From: Planctomycetota bacterium
GTDB lineage: Bacteria > Planctomycetota > UBA1135 > UBA2386
Length of the DNA: 64,000 bases
Direction of reading: 5' to 3'
Assembly: GCA_020638735.1 (NCBI GenBank)
Contig: JACKHZ010000013.1
Coordinates: forward strand, 348,346-412,345
Shown: in pieces, positions 1 to 8,611 of the stretch
Layout: every line of letters begins with the position of its first letter
Numbering within the stretch: position 1 is the first letter of the stretch
The notes under the pieces: model-generated
What the model saw: only the letters and a program-made list of their open reading frames with translations
The model's database searches: none
Told to the model about the DNA's origin: nothing
Made by a program: the position numbers and the translations under genes

Positions 1-2
1 CT

Positions 3-1511
3 TCGAAGGTGCCCGTCGTGGCCGGTGCCGCGAACGTGCCTCCGCCGGTCGCCGATGCACCCGAGGCGCCGCCGCCGGAGGTCGTCGCGCGAGAAGCGGT
101 GACGACGCGCGAAGCCACCGACAACGAGGCGCCGCCGCTGCCGGACGACGCGACGTGGCTCGAGCTGACCGTCGTCGACGCCATCACCCAACAGCCCGCG
201 CCCGGTGTCGACGTCTGGTGGACCAACGAGACCCAGCACGAGCTCGTCAAGGCGATGCCGCGGCGGGAGCGCGACGCGCTGTTCTCGGATCGTGACGTGC
301 TGACGACGCGCTTCGGCTGGCACGCTCTCACCGACAACAACGGCAAGATCCGGGTGACGCCGGGCGAGAACGGCGCCAGCGTCATGGCCCGCGACGCGAC
401 GCGGTTCGTCGTCACCGGCGATCGCTTCGAAGTGCGCGGCGAGGCGCCCGAGGGCCGCTACCGCCTTGCCGTTCGCACCTACTTGCACCTGCCGGTCGCG
501 CCGATCGAGTTCCAGCCCGGCCAACAGGACCTGCGTATCGAGGTGCACTGCGGCAACCAACCGGAGATCACCTGCCTGCTGCCGGACAAGGTGCCGCCCG
601 GTGCGCTGCGCGTGATGATGGTCCAGCCCGACGTGCAGAAGGCGCCCACCGACCCGTTCGACATCGCAAGTCGGCTCCTCGATCCGTCGCTCGGCGAATA
701 CGCCGGCCGCGCCGCCGGAGACAGCGGAGCGCATCGCTTCACCTGGCGCGCGCTGCCGGACGGCCGCTACACGCTGCGCATCTTCGGCGCGCCCCAGGCG
801 CCGCTGCTCGAGATCCCTGACGTGGTGCTGCCGCTGCCCGACGGTGGCGATGCGCGACTCGTCGACATCGACCTGAGACAGCTGGTCACGCCGTTGCACT
901 TGACGGTGAAGATCGACGAGACCCTCACGGAACGCATCGGACGCGGCGTCATGGTCTTCGCGTTGCCCCAACCTGCCGACGCCGACTGGTACGGCATCAA
1001 GGCGCTCAACGGCGAGTGTGTGCTGGCCGCGCCGCACGGGCCGATGGACCTGCTGGTCAAAGAAGACGCGAGCATGCCGAGCACGCTGAGCGGCGTGCAG
1101 GACGAGGCCGAGGTCACCATCCGCCCATGGCCGAGCGTCGAGGTGACCTTCACCGGGATCGACGCACTGCCGGAAGGGGCGCAGCTGAGCGCCAATGCCC
1201 GGATGGAAGATCCAGCCGTGCGCAACCGCGACCGGCGCCGCTATCACGCCGACGGGTCGTCGGGCATGGTCGAGAACCTCTACAGCGCGAACCGTGATTC
1301 GGGTCGCGTCGAGGACGGCAAGATCACGCTGCAGCTGATCGACAACGTGACGCCGTTGCACGTGTCGCTGCGCTTCGGCCGCCGCTCGAAGCAGCTGACG
1401 CAGTTCTCGCCCAGCCAGCTCGTCGCCGGCCAGCCGGTGACCGTGCAGCTGTCAGCCGAGGAGCTGCAGCAGGCCGTCGCAGAGCTGCAGGCGCAGGGCG
1501 GCGGCAAGTGA
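3..1511 (+). CDS. CarboxypepD_reg-type beta-sandwich repeat protein, 5' partial
   Basis: The frame is open from the window edge. The first possible start is a GTG at 9, but the reading frame continues upstream without a stop, so the true N-terminus is probably outside. The visible part opens with a Pro/Ala/Glu-rich linker of about 45 residues, then successive Ig-like or carboxypeptidase-regulatory-like modules (for example WLELTVVDAITQQPAPGVDV and HRFTWRALPDGRYTLRIFG). Other family members in this window (the genes at 1527-3467 and 19309-20574) start with one membrane helix followed by such a linker, so a lost N-terminal anchor is likely. No catalytic residues are recognisable. The role is unknown; a cell-surface or periplasmic binding or structural protein is the inference. 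It converges on the next gene with a 15 bp gap. Confidence 0.75.
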   Translation, partial: SKVPVVAGAANVPPPVADAPEAPPPEVVAREAVTTREATDNEAPPLPDDATWLELTVVDAITQQPAPGVDVWWTNETQHELVKAMPRRERDALFSDRDVLTTRFGWHALTDNNGKIRVTPGENGASVMARDATRFVVTGDRFEVRGEAPEGRYRLAVRTYLHLPVAPIEFQPGQQDLRIEVHCGNQPEITCLLPDKVPPGALRVMMVQPDVQKAPTDPFDIASRLLDPSLGEYAGRAAGDSGAHRFTWRALPDGRYTLRIFGAPQAPLLEIPDVVLPLPDGGDARLVDIDLRQLVTPLHLTVKIDETLTERIGRGVMVFALPQPADADWYGIKALNGECVLAAPHGPMDLLVKEDASMPSTLSGVQDEAEVTIRPWPSVEVTFTGIDALPEGAQLSANARMEDPAVRNRDRRRYHADGSSGMVENLYSANRDSGRVEDGKITLQLIDNVTPLHVSLRFGRRSKQLTQFSPSQLVAGQPVTVQLSAEELQQAVAELQAQGGGK

Positions 1512-1526
1512 AGGTGCCGACAGCGC

Positions 1527-3467
1527 TCAGCGCGGCGGCAACTGCAGGGGGCCGAGCGGGCGCTGTTCCGCGGCGGTGAGGGTAAAGGTCGTCACCAGCT
1601 GCCACGCGTCGTCGGTGAAGGCCCACAGACCGTAGGCGCCAGGCGCGAGCGACAGCGAGAAGGTGTCGTCGCCGGCCCACTGCGCGGCGGCGGCGATCGG
1701 GCCGGGCGTCACGGTGTCACCGAGCACCGGGCAGGCGACGAGGCGCGGCCTCACGCTCGAGGCCCCTTCGCCCCGCACACTCCCGCTGACCTTCGCGTCG
1801 CGTTGCATCGTGACGTCGATTCGAGCATCACCCGCAGCGTTGAGCGGGCGAAGCAGCATCGCGTGACCCGGTGCTTCGACGCACAGCCAGACCATGCCAG
1901 GAAACTGCGGCAGCGCTCGCATCGTCGCCGTGCCATCGTAACCGGTGCTCGCCATCGCGAGCCGCGCGGGGCCCGTTCCGTGGTAGGCCAGCAGGTTGCC
2001 GATCGCGTCGATCGCGCGCGCCTCGTCGGGAGCGAACGGCACGGCTTCTCCGGCGAGGGCGATGCAGCTCGAGCGAGCCCCGCGAACCGGCTCCCCGCCG
2101 CTGCGCACGCTGACGACGAGTCGCGGGCGACGCTCGATCGTCAACACCAGCGGCGCCAAGGCGTCTTCCTGAGTCAACTGTCGACCCAGCACGATCGGCC
2201 ATTGCTCATCCGCCGGCAACACCGACAAGAACCACGGCCCGGCGCCAGCTGGCTCGAGGCGCGTGCGACCGCCCGGATGCGAGCCGGCACCGCGCCAGAC
2301 GAGCGTGCCGTCGGGCTCGCAGGAGATCGCGTAGTCCTCGATCGCCCGGCCCGAGACGGAGTCCAGCACCTGCAGATCAAAGCTCGGCGCGTCGCCGACC
2401 AACACCGTGTATCCCGACGAACCCCACGCCACGGGTTCGGCCTTGCCGATGCGGTAGCGCTGCCGATCGACACCTTCGATCAACTGCACCAGGACCGCAG
2501 CGTCACCATCGGCTGCGTCAACCGCGCGCAGCTGGAACGCACCACGCTCGTCACTGACGCACGGCAACATCGAAACGCGCTGCGCACCTTCGATCGTCAG
2601 CGCTTCGAGCTGGACCCCCGGCACGCCGCGGCCATCTCCGTCCAGCACGACGCCCTCGATGGTCGGCGCGGTGCGTACGACCAGCTCGACCTGAGCGCGA
2701 AGTCCGTCGATGTCGAACTCGGAGGGCGTCACCGAGCGCAATCCGCTACCAGCCAGTCGCACCCGCCAACGACCGTGACGGATCGCCGCTCCGGTCGCGA
2801 TGACACCATCGACACCGACTTCGAGGAAGGCGCGATTCACCTGCACAGCGCCGAGTGCATCGACCTCCACCGGCTCGACCGCGTCGAGCGTCATTCGTAG
2901 TCCACCCACCGGATGCCCGACAAGATCGCGCACCGAGCCACTGAGGATGGCACCCGCATACACGTCGAGTTCGCCGAGTCGCCGCACCTCATCACGCTCG
3001 ATCGAAGGCAGCACGCGACCTCGATGGGCAACGCCCGTCCCCCGGATCAAGACCTGCATCGCAGAGTTCTCATGCCAAGGCACGACGATCGAGAACTCTC
3101 CGGACGCGGCGACGCTCTGTCGCGCCGCCTCGGACGGCGCACCGTCGACGAGAAGAACCACGGCGACCTCGAGCTCCTCGATGACGGTGATATCTCGCGT
3201 GCGCAGCGTCCCCACGACGGTGCAGATCGCACCGTTCGCGACCTCGACGCGTGCCGGCATCACCGCGTCGCCGTGAGCTTCGTCCCGGACCTTCGCACTG
3301 GCAGAGCTGTCGACACGATGTTCGTCGCGCGGGGTCGCGGACGAGTGACCTGTGTTGGCCGGCGGCGCTACTTCACCACGGTTCGCCAACAGCGCGACGA
3401 TCCCGATCAGCACGACCGCGATCGCCAGCAATGGGTAGACCGTGGCGCGCCGCATGCTCTCATCCAC
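1527..3467 (-). CDS. Membrane-anchored CarboxypepD_reg repeat protein
   Basis: 646 residues. A short basic N-terminus is followed by one hydrophobic helix (YPLLAIAVVLIGIVALLA, about residues 11-28) and a low-complexity linker, after which everything is predicted extracytoplasmic. The rest is serial beta-sandwich modules with the carboxypeptidase-regulatory signature: gain of G-x-V/I, then a polar turn and a GxF/GxY strand (GAILSGSVRDLVGHPVGGLR; TIEGVVLDGDGRGVPGVQLE). Such modules are common in surface and adhesion proteins, and no peptidase catalytic domain is present. The start could be the ATG at the annotated end or the second Met four codons in. Function is unknown. It is a paralogue of the genes at 3-1511 and 19309-20574, and perhaps of the one at 8612-9568. 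Confidence 0.8.
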   Translation of the reverse strand: MDESMRRATVYPLLAIAVVLIGIVALLANRGEVAPPANTGHSSATPRDEHRVDSSASAKVRDEAHGDAVMPARVEVANGAICTVVGTLRTRDITVIEELEVAVVLLVDGAPSEAARQSVAASGEFSIVVPWHENSAMQVLIRGTGVAHRGRVLPSIERDEVRRLGELDVYAGAILSGSVRDLVGHPVGGLRMTLDAVEPVEVDALGAVQVNRAFLEVGVDGVIATGAAIRHGRWRVRLAGSGLRSVTPSEFDIDGLRAQVELVVRTAPTIEGVVLDGDGRGVPGVQLEALTIEGAQRVSMLPCVSDERGAFQLRAVDAADGDAAVLVQLIEGVDRQRYRIGKAEPVAWGSSGYTVLVGDAPSFDLQVLDSVSGRAIEDYAISCEPDGTLVWRGAGSHPGGRTRLEPAGAGPWFLSVLPADEQWPIVLGRQLTQEDALAPLVLTIERRPRLVVSVRSGGEPVRGARSSCIALAGEAVPFAPDEARAIDAIGNLLAYHGTGPARLAMASTGYDGTATMRALPQFPGMVWLCVEAPGHAMLLRPLNAAGDARIDVTMQRDAKVSGSVRGEGASSVRPRLVACPVLGDTVTPGPIAAAAQWAGDDTFSLSLAPGAYGLWAFTDDAWQLVTTFTLTAAEQRPLGPLQLPPR

Positions 3468-3542
3468 AACGGTCGACGAGATCGTGCCAGCAGAATGCTC
3501 GCGCGCTGTTGTTGTACTTCGACTGCTCCACTGAAGTTCAGC

Positions 3543-3896
3543 CTACAGCACCACGAGATCACCGCAATCCACGGCCGTTGCAGGCTTGCCGGCCTCGTAG
3601 ACGAAGATCTCGTAGTTGCCGGCGGCCAGACCGATCTCCACGGTCAGCGTCGACTCCTTCAGCAGGCCGACGCTCGCGACGACAACCCCGGCCGCGTTGC
3701 GGATTTCGACCGTGATCGCCACCTTGAAGGAGTTCTTCAGATCGATGTCGGCGCCCGTGTTGGTGCCGATGTCCTTCGTCGGATCGACGACCTGGGGGGC
3801 AGCGGTGACCAGCTCGGTGCCGTTGATGCTGAACTGCGCGAAGGCCACTCCATTCAGGAGCAGGGCTAGGCCGGATACGAGGAGCTTGTGGAACAT
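3543..3896 (-). CDS. Small secreted protein, unknown function
   Basis: 117 residues with a clear Sec signal peptide (MFHKLLVSGLALLLNGVAFA, likely cleavage AFA-Q). The mature part looks like a single beta-sandwich: alternating hydrophobic strands such as FKVAITVEIRNAAGVVVASV and a C-terminal YEIFVYEAGKPATAVDCGDL. No family is recognised. It lies 76 bp upstream of the large CarboxypepD_reg-type gene on the same strand and downstream of a sigma-like gene, so the three may be transcribed together (sigma factor, small exported protein, large anchored protein). The single cysteine near the C-terminus argues against disulfide cross-linking within the chain. Confidence 0.7.
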   Translation of the reverse strand: MFHKLLVSGLALLLNGVAFAQFSINGTELVTAAPQVVDPTKDIGTNTGADIDLKNSFKVAITVEIRNAAGVVVASVGLLKESTLTVEIGLAAGNYEIFVYEAGKPATAVDCGDLVVL

Positions 3897-3956
3897 GACG
3901 GGATAGGGTCAGAGACACGGCTTCGCCGAAGCACCCTTCGTGCCTCACACTCGCCG

Positions 3957-4508
3957 CTACTCCGGCATGTCCGTCGCATCCGATCGCGATTGCAGGATTC
4001 TCCTGAGATTCTCACTCAGGAGATATGCAGCTCGAAGTGAGATCCCGAGAGCGCGGCTGCACTCCCTGACACCCCCTCTCGTCGTCAGCCACGCAGTCAC
4101 GAACCTCCGCATCTGTGCCGAGAGCGTGACGCGCTCTTCCAGCCTCTCGAGCAGGTCCTTCACACCCACGAATCCGTCGACGCTCGTCGCGCTCACGATC
4201 TCGACGTTCTCCCAACCAACCTGCCACGGGCGATGTTCGCTGCGCCGCCGGGCATCGACCCACGCGTTGCGCGCGAGCACGCGAACCAAGGCCCCCACGT
4301 CGTCGATTCGACTGAGGCTGCGCCCCGAGCCCCGAAGCAGACGAACGACGATGTCCTGCGCCAGATCGGCAGCATCTGCCTCCGACACCCGGAATCGGGT
4401 ACGCAAGCTCCGCCTCAGCTGCGCAAGCAACCCAATCCAGTCGATGCACTTCCCAGAATCGCCAGACGTCGCCGGCTCGCTCCCCCGCCTCCACTCGCCG
4501 ATACCCAT
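3957..4508 (-). CDS. RNA polymerase sigma-70 family factor, ECF-like
   Basis: 183 residues. Region 2 is recognisable from about residue 40 to 105: VSEADAADLAQDIVVRLLR matches the core-binding helix, and ALVRVLARNAWVDARRRSE is the typical end of region 2.4. The C-terminal half (LLERLEERVTLSAQMRRFV, then VRECSRALGISLRAAYLL) looks like a degenerate region 4 helix-turn-helix. No anti-sigma factor is adjacent. It is divergent from the aro operon, with about 80 bp shared between their starts, and upstream of two exported-protein genes on its own strand that it may help express. The family call rests on motif pattern; region 4 is less typical than in the sigma factor at 29491-30075. Confidence 0.65.
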   Translation of the reverse strand: MGIGEWRRGSEPATSGDSGKCIDWIGLLAQLRRSLRTRFRVSEADAADLAQDIVVRLLRGSGRSLSRIDDVGALVRVLARNAWVDARRRSEHRPWQVGWENVEIVSATSVDGFVGVKDLLERLEERVTLSAQMRRFVTAWLTTRGGVRECSRALGISLRAAYLLSENLRRILQSRSDATDMPE

Positions 4509-4589
4509 GCCACAACGCAGTACGCACGCACCTTAAGAATGCGGGCCACCAGAGATCGCTACTACTCGCGGCATGACTTCGCGCCCTTT

Positions 4590-5645
4590 ATGACGCTGGC
4601 CATGGATGTCCGCTACGAGTTCCGCAACGTGACCACTTCGCGCGTCGTCGTCGGTGACGGCGTCGAAGCGAGGTTGCCGGAGCTGATCGCGGAGCTGCGG
4701 CCGCACGGCGTGGCGATCGCGTTCGATCCGGTGCTGGAAGCGACGGCGCGACGGATCGCGGCAGCGCTCGGCACCGAGATGCTGCTGCCGGTGAACGGCG
4801 ACGCCGACCAGAAGCGCCTCGACGTCGCCGGCGAGCTGGCGACGCGGCTGCAAGACGCCGGTGCGACCCGCGCGACCGTCGTGGTGGCGCTCGGCGGCGG
4901 CACCATCACCGACCTCTGCGGCTTCGTCGCGTCGATCTGGCTGCGCGGCGTGCCGTTCGTGTCGTGTCCGACGACGACGCTGGCGATGTGCGACGCGGCG
5001 CTCGGCGGCAAGAACGGCGTCGATCTCGGCGGGCTGAAGAACCGGCTCGGCACGATCCGGCAGCCCGACGTGATCGCCATGGACCCGCGCTGGCTGACGA
5101 CGCTGCCGGACGAGCTGTTCTGCGAAGGCCTGGTCGAGGTCGTCAAGAAGGCCGCGGTGCTCGACGCCGCGCGCTTCGCCGAGCTCGAGCAGCTGGCACC
5201 GGCCCTGCGCGCGCGCGACGCCGCGGCGACCGCGCGCGCGATCGCGATGGCCGTCGAGATGAAGATGGCGGTGGTGCAGGCCGACGAACGCGAGGGCGAC
5301 CGCCGACGGACGCTCAACGCCGGACACACCATCGGCCACGCGCTCGAGGAGCTCGCGGCGGGCCGGCTGCGCCACGGTCACGCGGTCGCGATCGGGCTGG
5401 TCGCCGAGTGCCGCGCTGCCGGCGTCGACGCGGCCGTCGCGTCCCGCCTGACCGCGCTGCTGCAGGCGATCGGCGCTCCGACCGAAGTGCCAGAAGCGCT
5501 GCGCGACGCCGACCGGCTGTGGCAGCTGGCGCGCACCGACAAGAAGGCCCTGCGCGGCGCGGTGCCGATGTGTGTGCCGCGCGCGATCGGCGAGGCGACG
5601 TTCGTCGAGCTCGACGAAGCGGGCATGAACAAGGCCCTGTCGTGA
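4590..5645 (+). CDS. aroB: 3-dehydroquinate synthase
   Basis: Second step of the shikimate pathway: converts DAHP to 3-dehydroquinate using NAD+ and a divalent metal, in the cytoplasm. About 351 residues, normal for AroB. The NAD-binding and substrate loops are clear: VVALGGGTITDLCGFVA, then VSCPTTTLAMCDAALGGKNG, and the metal-ligand segment RRTLNAGHTIGHALEELA with its GHxxGH. The start is an ATG at 4590; the in-frame ATG at 4602 (MDVRYEF) is an equally good alternative, and no strong ribosome site separates them. The stop overlaps the GTG start of the next gene (GTGA), implying translational coupling with the AroA-AroK fusion. Confidence 0.95.
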   Translation: MTLAMDVRYEFRNVTTSRVVVGDGVEARLPELIAELRPHGVAIAFDPVLEATARRIAAALGTEMLLPVNGDADQKRLDVAGELATRLQDAGATRATVVVALGGGTITDLCGFVASIWLRGVPFVSCPTTTLAMCDAALGGKNGVDLGGLKNRLGTIRQPDVIAMDPRWLTTLPDELFCEGLVEVVKKAAVLDAARFAELEQLAPALRARDAAATARAIAMAVEMKMAVVQADEREGDRRRTLNAGHTIGHALEELAAGRLRHGHAVAIGLVAECRAAGVDAAVASRLTALLQAIGAPTEVPEALRDADRLWQLARTDKKALRGAVPMCVPRAIGEATFVELDEAGMNKALS

Positions 5646-7366
5646 GCACACCCCGCGCTGTCACACCGCTCGCGTTCCCGAGTGACGCGACGCTGTCGAT
5701 GCCGGGTAGCAAGAGCGACGCCAACCGACTGTTGGTCGCGGCGGCGCTGTCCGGCCACCCAGTGACCGTCACCGGCGCGTCGCCGAGCGACGACGTGCGC
5801 CACCTGGTCGCCGCTCTGGCGACGATGGGCTACGGCGTGCGCTGGCTCGACGAGACCGCCGGCGAAGTCGCGGTCGGCCCGCGGCGCAGCGACGCGCCGA
5901 CGACGGGCACGCTGTTCTGCGGCAACGCCGGCACGGCGCTGCGCTTCTCGATCTCGGTCGCGGCGATCACCCCCGGCGAATGGACCATCGACGGCGACGC
6001 GCACATGCGCCGGCGCCCGATCCAACCGCTGGTCGATGCGTGGCGGGCGCTCGGCGTCGATGCCGAAGCGAGCAACGGCTGCCCGCCAGTGCGGGTGCGC
6101 GGCGGCGCGCCGCACGGCGACTCGGTGCGGGTCGACGCGCGCATCTCGAGCCAGTTCGTCTCTTCGCTGCTGCTGGTCGCGGCGCGGCTGCCGCGCGGGC
6201 TGCGCATCGACTTCGGCGGCGAACTGGCGTCGCGCGACTATGCGCTGTGGACGGCGGCCGTGCTGCGTCGCTTCGGCGTCGAGGCCGAGGTCGCGGCGGA
6301 TCACGCCAGCGTGCGTCACGGCTACGGCCCGGCGCCGCAGCGCATCGAGGTCGGCGGCGACTGGAGCAGCATGGGCGTGTGGACCTGCCTCGACCTGCTG
6401 ACCGGCTCACGCGTGCAGGCGCCGGCGCTGCAGCGCGATTCGGGCCAGCCCGACGAGGCGCTCGGCGCGCTGCTCGCGAAGCTGCGCGCCGGCGACGAAC
6501 GCACGCTCGACGTCGATCCGCTGCCCGACCAGTTCCTCAACCTCGCGGTGACCGCCGCGCTGGTGCCCGGCACGACGCACCTGATCGGCGCCGCCAACAC
6601 CCGCAGAAAGGAGTGCGATCGCGTCGCCGTCATGGCCCGCGAGCTGCGCCGATGCGGCGTCGACCTCGACGAGCACGAAGACGGCCTGACGGTGCGCGGT
6701 GGCGCCGCGTGGCGGCCGACGGTGATCGACCCGGAGGCCGACCACCGCATCGCGATGGCGTTCGCGCTCGCCGGCCTGTGCGTGCCGGGCATCACCGTCG
6801 GCGACCCCGACTGCGTCGCCAAGAGCTACCCGACGTTCTGGGACGATCTCGAACGGGTGCGCGCGCAGCACCGGCCGGTCGTGCTGATCGGCATGCGCGC
6901 CGCCGGCAAGACGACGCTCGGGCGTGAACTCGCGCAGCGACTCGGCAGCACCTTGTGCGATACCGACGAGCAGTTCGTCGCGCGACACGGCGAGATCGGC
7001 GCGTTCGTCGCCGCCAACGGCTGGCCGGCGTTCCGCAAGGAGGAACGACAGCTCGTCGCCGCGACGCTGCAGCCCGGCACGATCGTCGCGACCGGCGGCG
7101 GCGCGGTCGAAGCGACGGCGACGCAGCAGTTGCTGCGCGAACGCGCGTTCGTCGTCTTCGTCGATGCGCCGCTGGAACTGCTGCGCGCGCGCCTCGCCGG
7201 CAGCGACCGCCCGTCGCTGACCGGCGCGCCCGTCACCGACGAACTCGACGCCGTGCTCGCGCGGCGTCTGCCGATCTACCGCGCGATGGCCGACCGCACG
7301 GTCGATGCGTCGCTCGCGCTGGACGCGCAGGTGTCGCTCGCGTTGCGCGGCGAATACGGCAACTAG
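5642..7366 (+). CDS. aroA-aroK: Fused EPSP synthase - shikimate kinase (AroA-AroK)
   Basis: 574 residues, one uninterrupted frame. Residues 1 to about 410 are EPSP synthase: LSMPGSKSDANRLLVAAAL (PEP/shikimate binding), LFCGNAGTALRF, and ADHRIAMAFALAGL near the end. Residues from about 412 are shikimate kinase: P-loop GMRAAGKTT at 417-425, CDTDEQF (shikimate-binding Asp), and GTIVATGGGAVE. The two activities are consecutive in neither order nor usual gene structure of most bacteria, where they are separate genes: the kinase acts before EPSP synthase, yet here it is C-terminal. This is the domain order of the eukaryotic AROM protein (B-A-K-D-E), and the P-loop GMRAAGKTT resembles that of AROM. 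The GTG start overlaps the aroB stop. aroC follows after 41 bp. Confidence 0.93.
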   Translation: MSTPRAVTPLAFPSDATLSMPGSKSDANRLLVAAALSGHPVTVTGASPSDDVRHLVAALATMGYGVRWLDETAGEVAVGPRRSDAPTTGTLFCGNAGTALRFSISVAAITPGEWTIDGDAHMRRRPIQPLVDAWRALGVDAEASNGCPPVRVRGGAPHGDSVRVDARISSQFVSSLLLVAARLPRGLRIDFGGELASRDYALWTAAVLRRFGVEAEVAADHASVRHGYGPAPQRIEVGGDWSSMGVWTCLDLLTGSRVQAPALQRDSGQPDEALGALLAKLRAGDERTLDVDPLPDQFLNLAVTAALVPGTTHLIGAANTRRKECDRVAVMARELRRCGVDLDEHEDGLTVRGGAAWRPTVIDPEADHRIAMAFALAGLCVPGITVGDPDCVAKSYPTFWDDLERVRAQHRPVVLIGMRAAGKTTLGRELAQRLGSTLCDTDEQFVARHGEIGAFVAANGWPAFRKEERQLVAATLQPGTIVATGGGAVEATATQQLLRERAFVVFVDAPLELLRARLAGSDRPSLTGAPVTDELDAVLARRLPIYRAMADRTVDASLALDAQVSLALRGEYGN

Positions 7367-7407
7367 CCTGCTCCGTCGCGGACCGCGCGACGGTACGGTT
7401 GCGGCCG

Positions 7408-8607
7408 ATGTTCACCAGCCGACTGCGCTTCCTGACCGCCGGCGAATCGCACGGCCCGTCGCTGACCGGCGTGCTCGAAGGCATGCCCGCGGGCGTTCCG
7501 CTCGACGAAGCGCGCATCCGGCAGCAGCTGCAGCGGCGCCAGCACGGCTACGGCAGCGGCGGCCGCATGGCGATCGAGACCGACCACGCACACATCACCG
7601 GCGGCGTGATGGCCGGCCACACCACCGGCGGACCGATCTCGCTGATCCTCGACAACCGCGACTTCGAGAGCTGGAAGGACCGCGACATCAAGCCGATGAC
7701 GGTGCCGCGGCCCGGCCACGCCGACCTGACCGGCGCGGTCAAGTACGGCTACCGCGAGCTGCGGCTGTCGCTCGAGCGCGCTTCGGCGCGCGAGACCGCC
7801 ATGCGCGTCGCGGTCGGCGCCGCGTGCCGCGCGCTGCTCGCGGAGTTCGGCGTCGAGCTCGGCGGCTACGTGACGCGCATCGGCACGATCGATTGCGCCG
7901 ACGAGGAGCCGCAGCTCGACGAACACCGCCTTCGCGCGCGCTTCGTCGCAGCCGAAGGCAACGACGTGCGCGCGGCCCAGGCGAGCAGCTACGCGGCGAT
8001 GCGCGAGGAGATCGAGGCGGCGATCGAGGCGCGCGACACCCTCGGCGGCGTGGTCGAGGTCGCGGCGATCGGCGTGCCGCCGGGCCTCGGCAGCTACGTG
8101 CAGGCGGACCGCCGACTCGACGCGCGGCTGGCCGGCGCGATGCTCAGCGTGCCCGCGGCCAAGGGCGTCGAGATCGGCGCCGGCTTCGCGACGACGCTGC
8201 GCCGCGGCACTTCGGCGCAGGACGAACTGCGGCTCGACGGCGACCACATCGTTCGTTCGACCAACCGCGCCGGCGGCATCGAGGGCGGCATCAGCAACGG
8301 CGCGCCGATCGTGCTGCGCGTGGCGATCAAGCCGATCGCGACGACGCTGACTTCGCAGCAGTCGGTCGATCTCGCCACCGGCGAGGCAGCACAGACCCGC
8401 TACGAACGCAGCGACTTCTGCCAGGTGCCGCGCGCGGTACCGATCGCCGAGGCGATGCTCGCGATCGTGCTCGCCGACGCGCTGTGCGAGAAGCTCGGCG
8501 GCGACTCGCTGGCCGAGATGCGGCCCCGTTTCGACGCGCTGCGTCAGCTGCGGCTCGAAGACCTGCAGATGGACGCCGTACCGTGGCGGTTCGGCTTCGA
8601 GGCCTGA
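7408..8607 (+). CDS. aroC: Chorismate synthase
   Basis: Last step of the shikimate pathway: EPSP to chorismate, needing reduced FMN. 399 residues, slightly longer than the usual 360-390. Signature blocks are all present: LTAGESHGPSLTGVLEGMPA at the N-terminus, RRQHGYGSGGRM, the central VPRPGHADLTGAVKYGY, the Arg/Ser block LERASARETAMRVAVGA, and the C-terminal ISNGAPIVLRVAIKPI. The start is the ATG at 7408, which fits the conserved FLTAGESHG distance from the N-terminus. It completes an aroB-aroAK-aroC cluster on the plus strand. It ends 4 bp before the converging gene at 8612. Confidence 0.96.
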   Translation: MFTSRLRFLTAGESHGPSLTGVLEGMPAGVPLDEARIRQQLQRRQHGYGSGGRMAIETDHAHITGGVMAGHTTGGPISLILDNRDFESWKDRDIKPMTVPRPGHADLTGAVKYGYRELRLSLERASARETAMRVAVGAACRALLAEFGVELGGYVTRIGTIDCADEEPQLDEHRLRARFVAAEGNDVRAAQASSYAAMREEIEAAIEARDTLGGVVEVAAIGVPPGLGSYVQADRRLDARLAGAMLSVPAAKGVEIGAGFATTLRRGTSAQDELRLDGDHIVRSTNRAGGIEGGISNGAPIVLRVAIKPIATTLTSQQSVDLATGEAAQTRYERSDFCQVPRAVPIAEAMLAIVLADALCEKLGGDSLAEMRPRFDALRQLRLEDLQMDAVPWRFGFEA

Positions 8608-8611
8608 GCCG

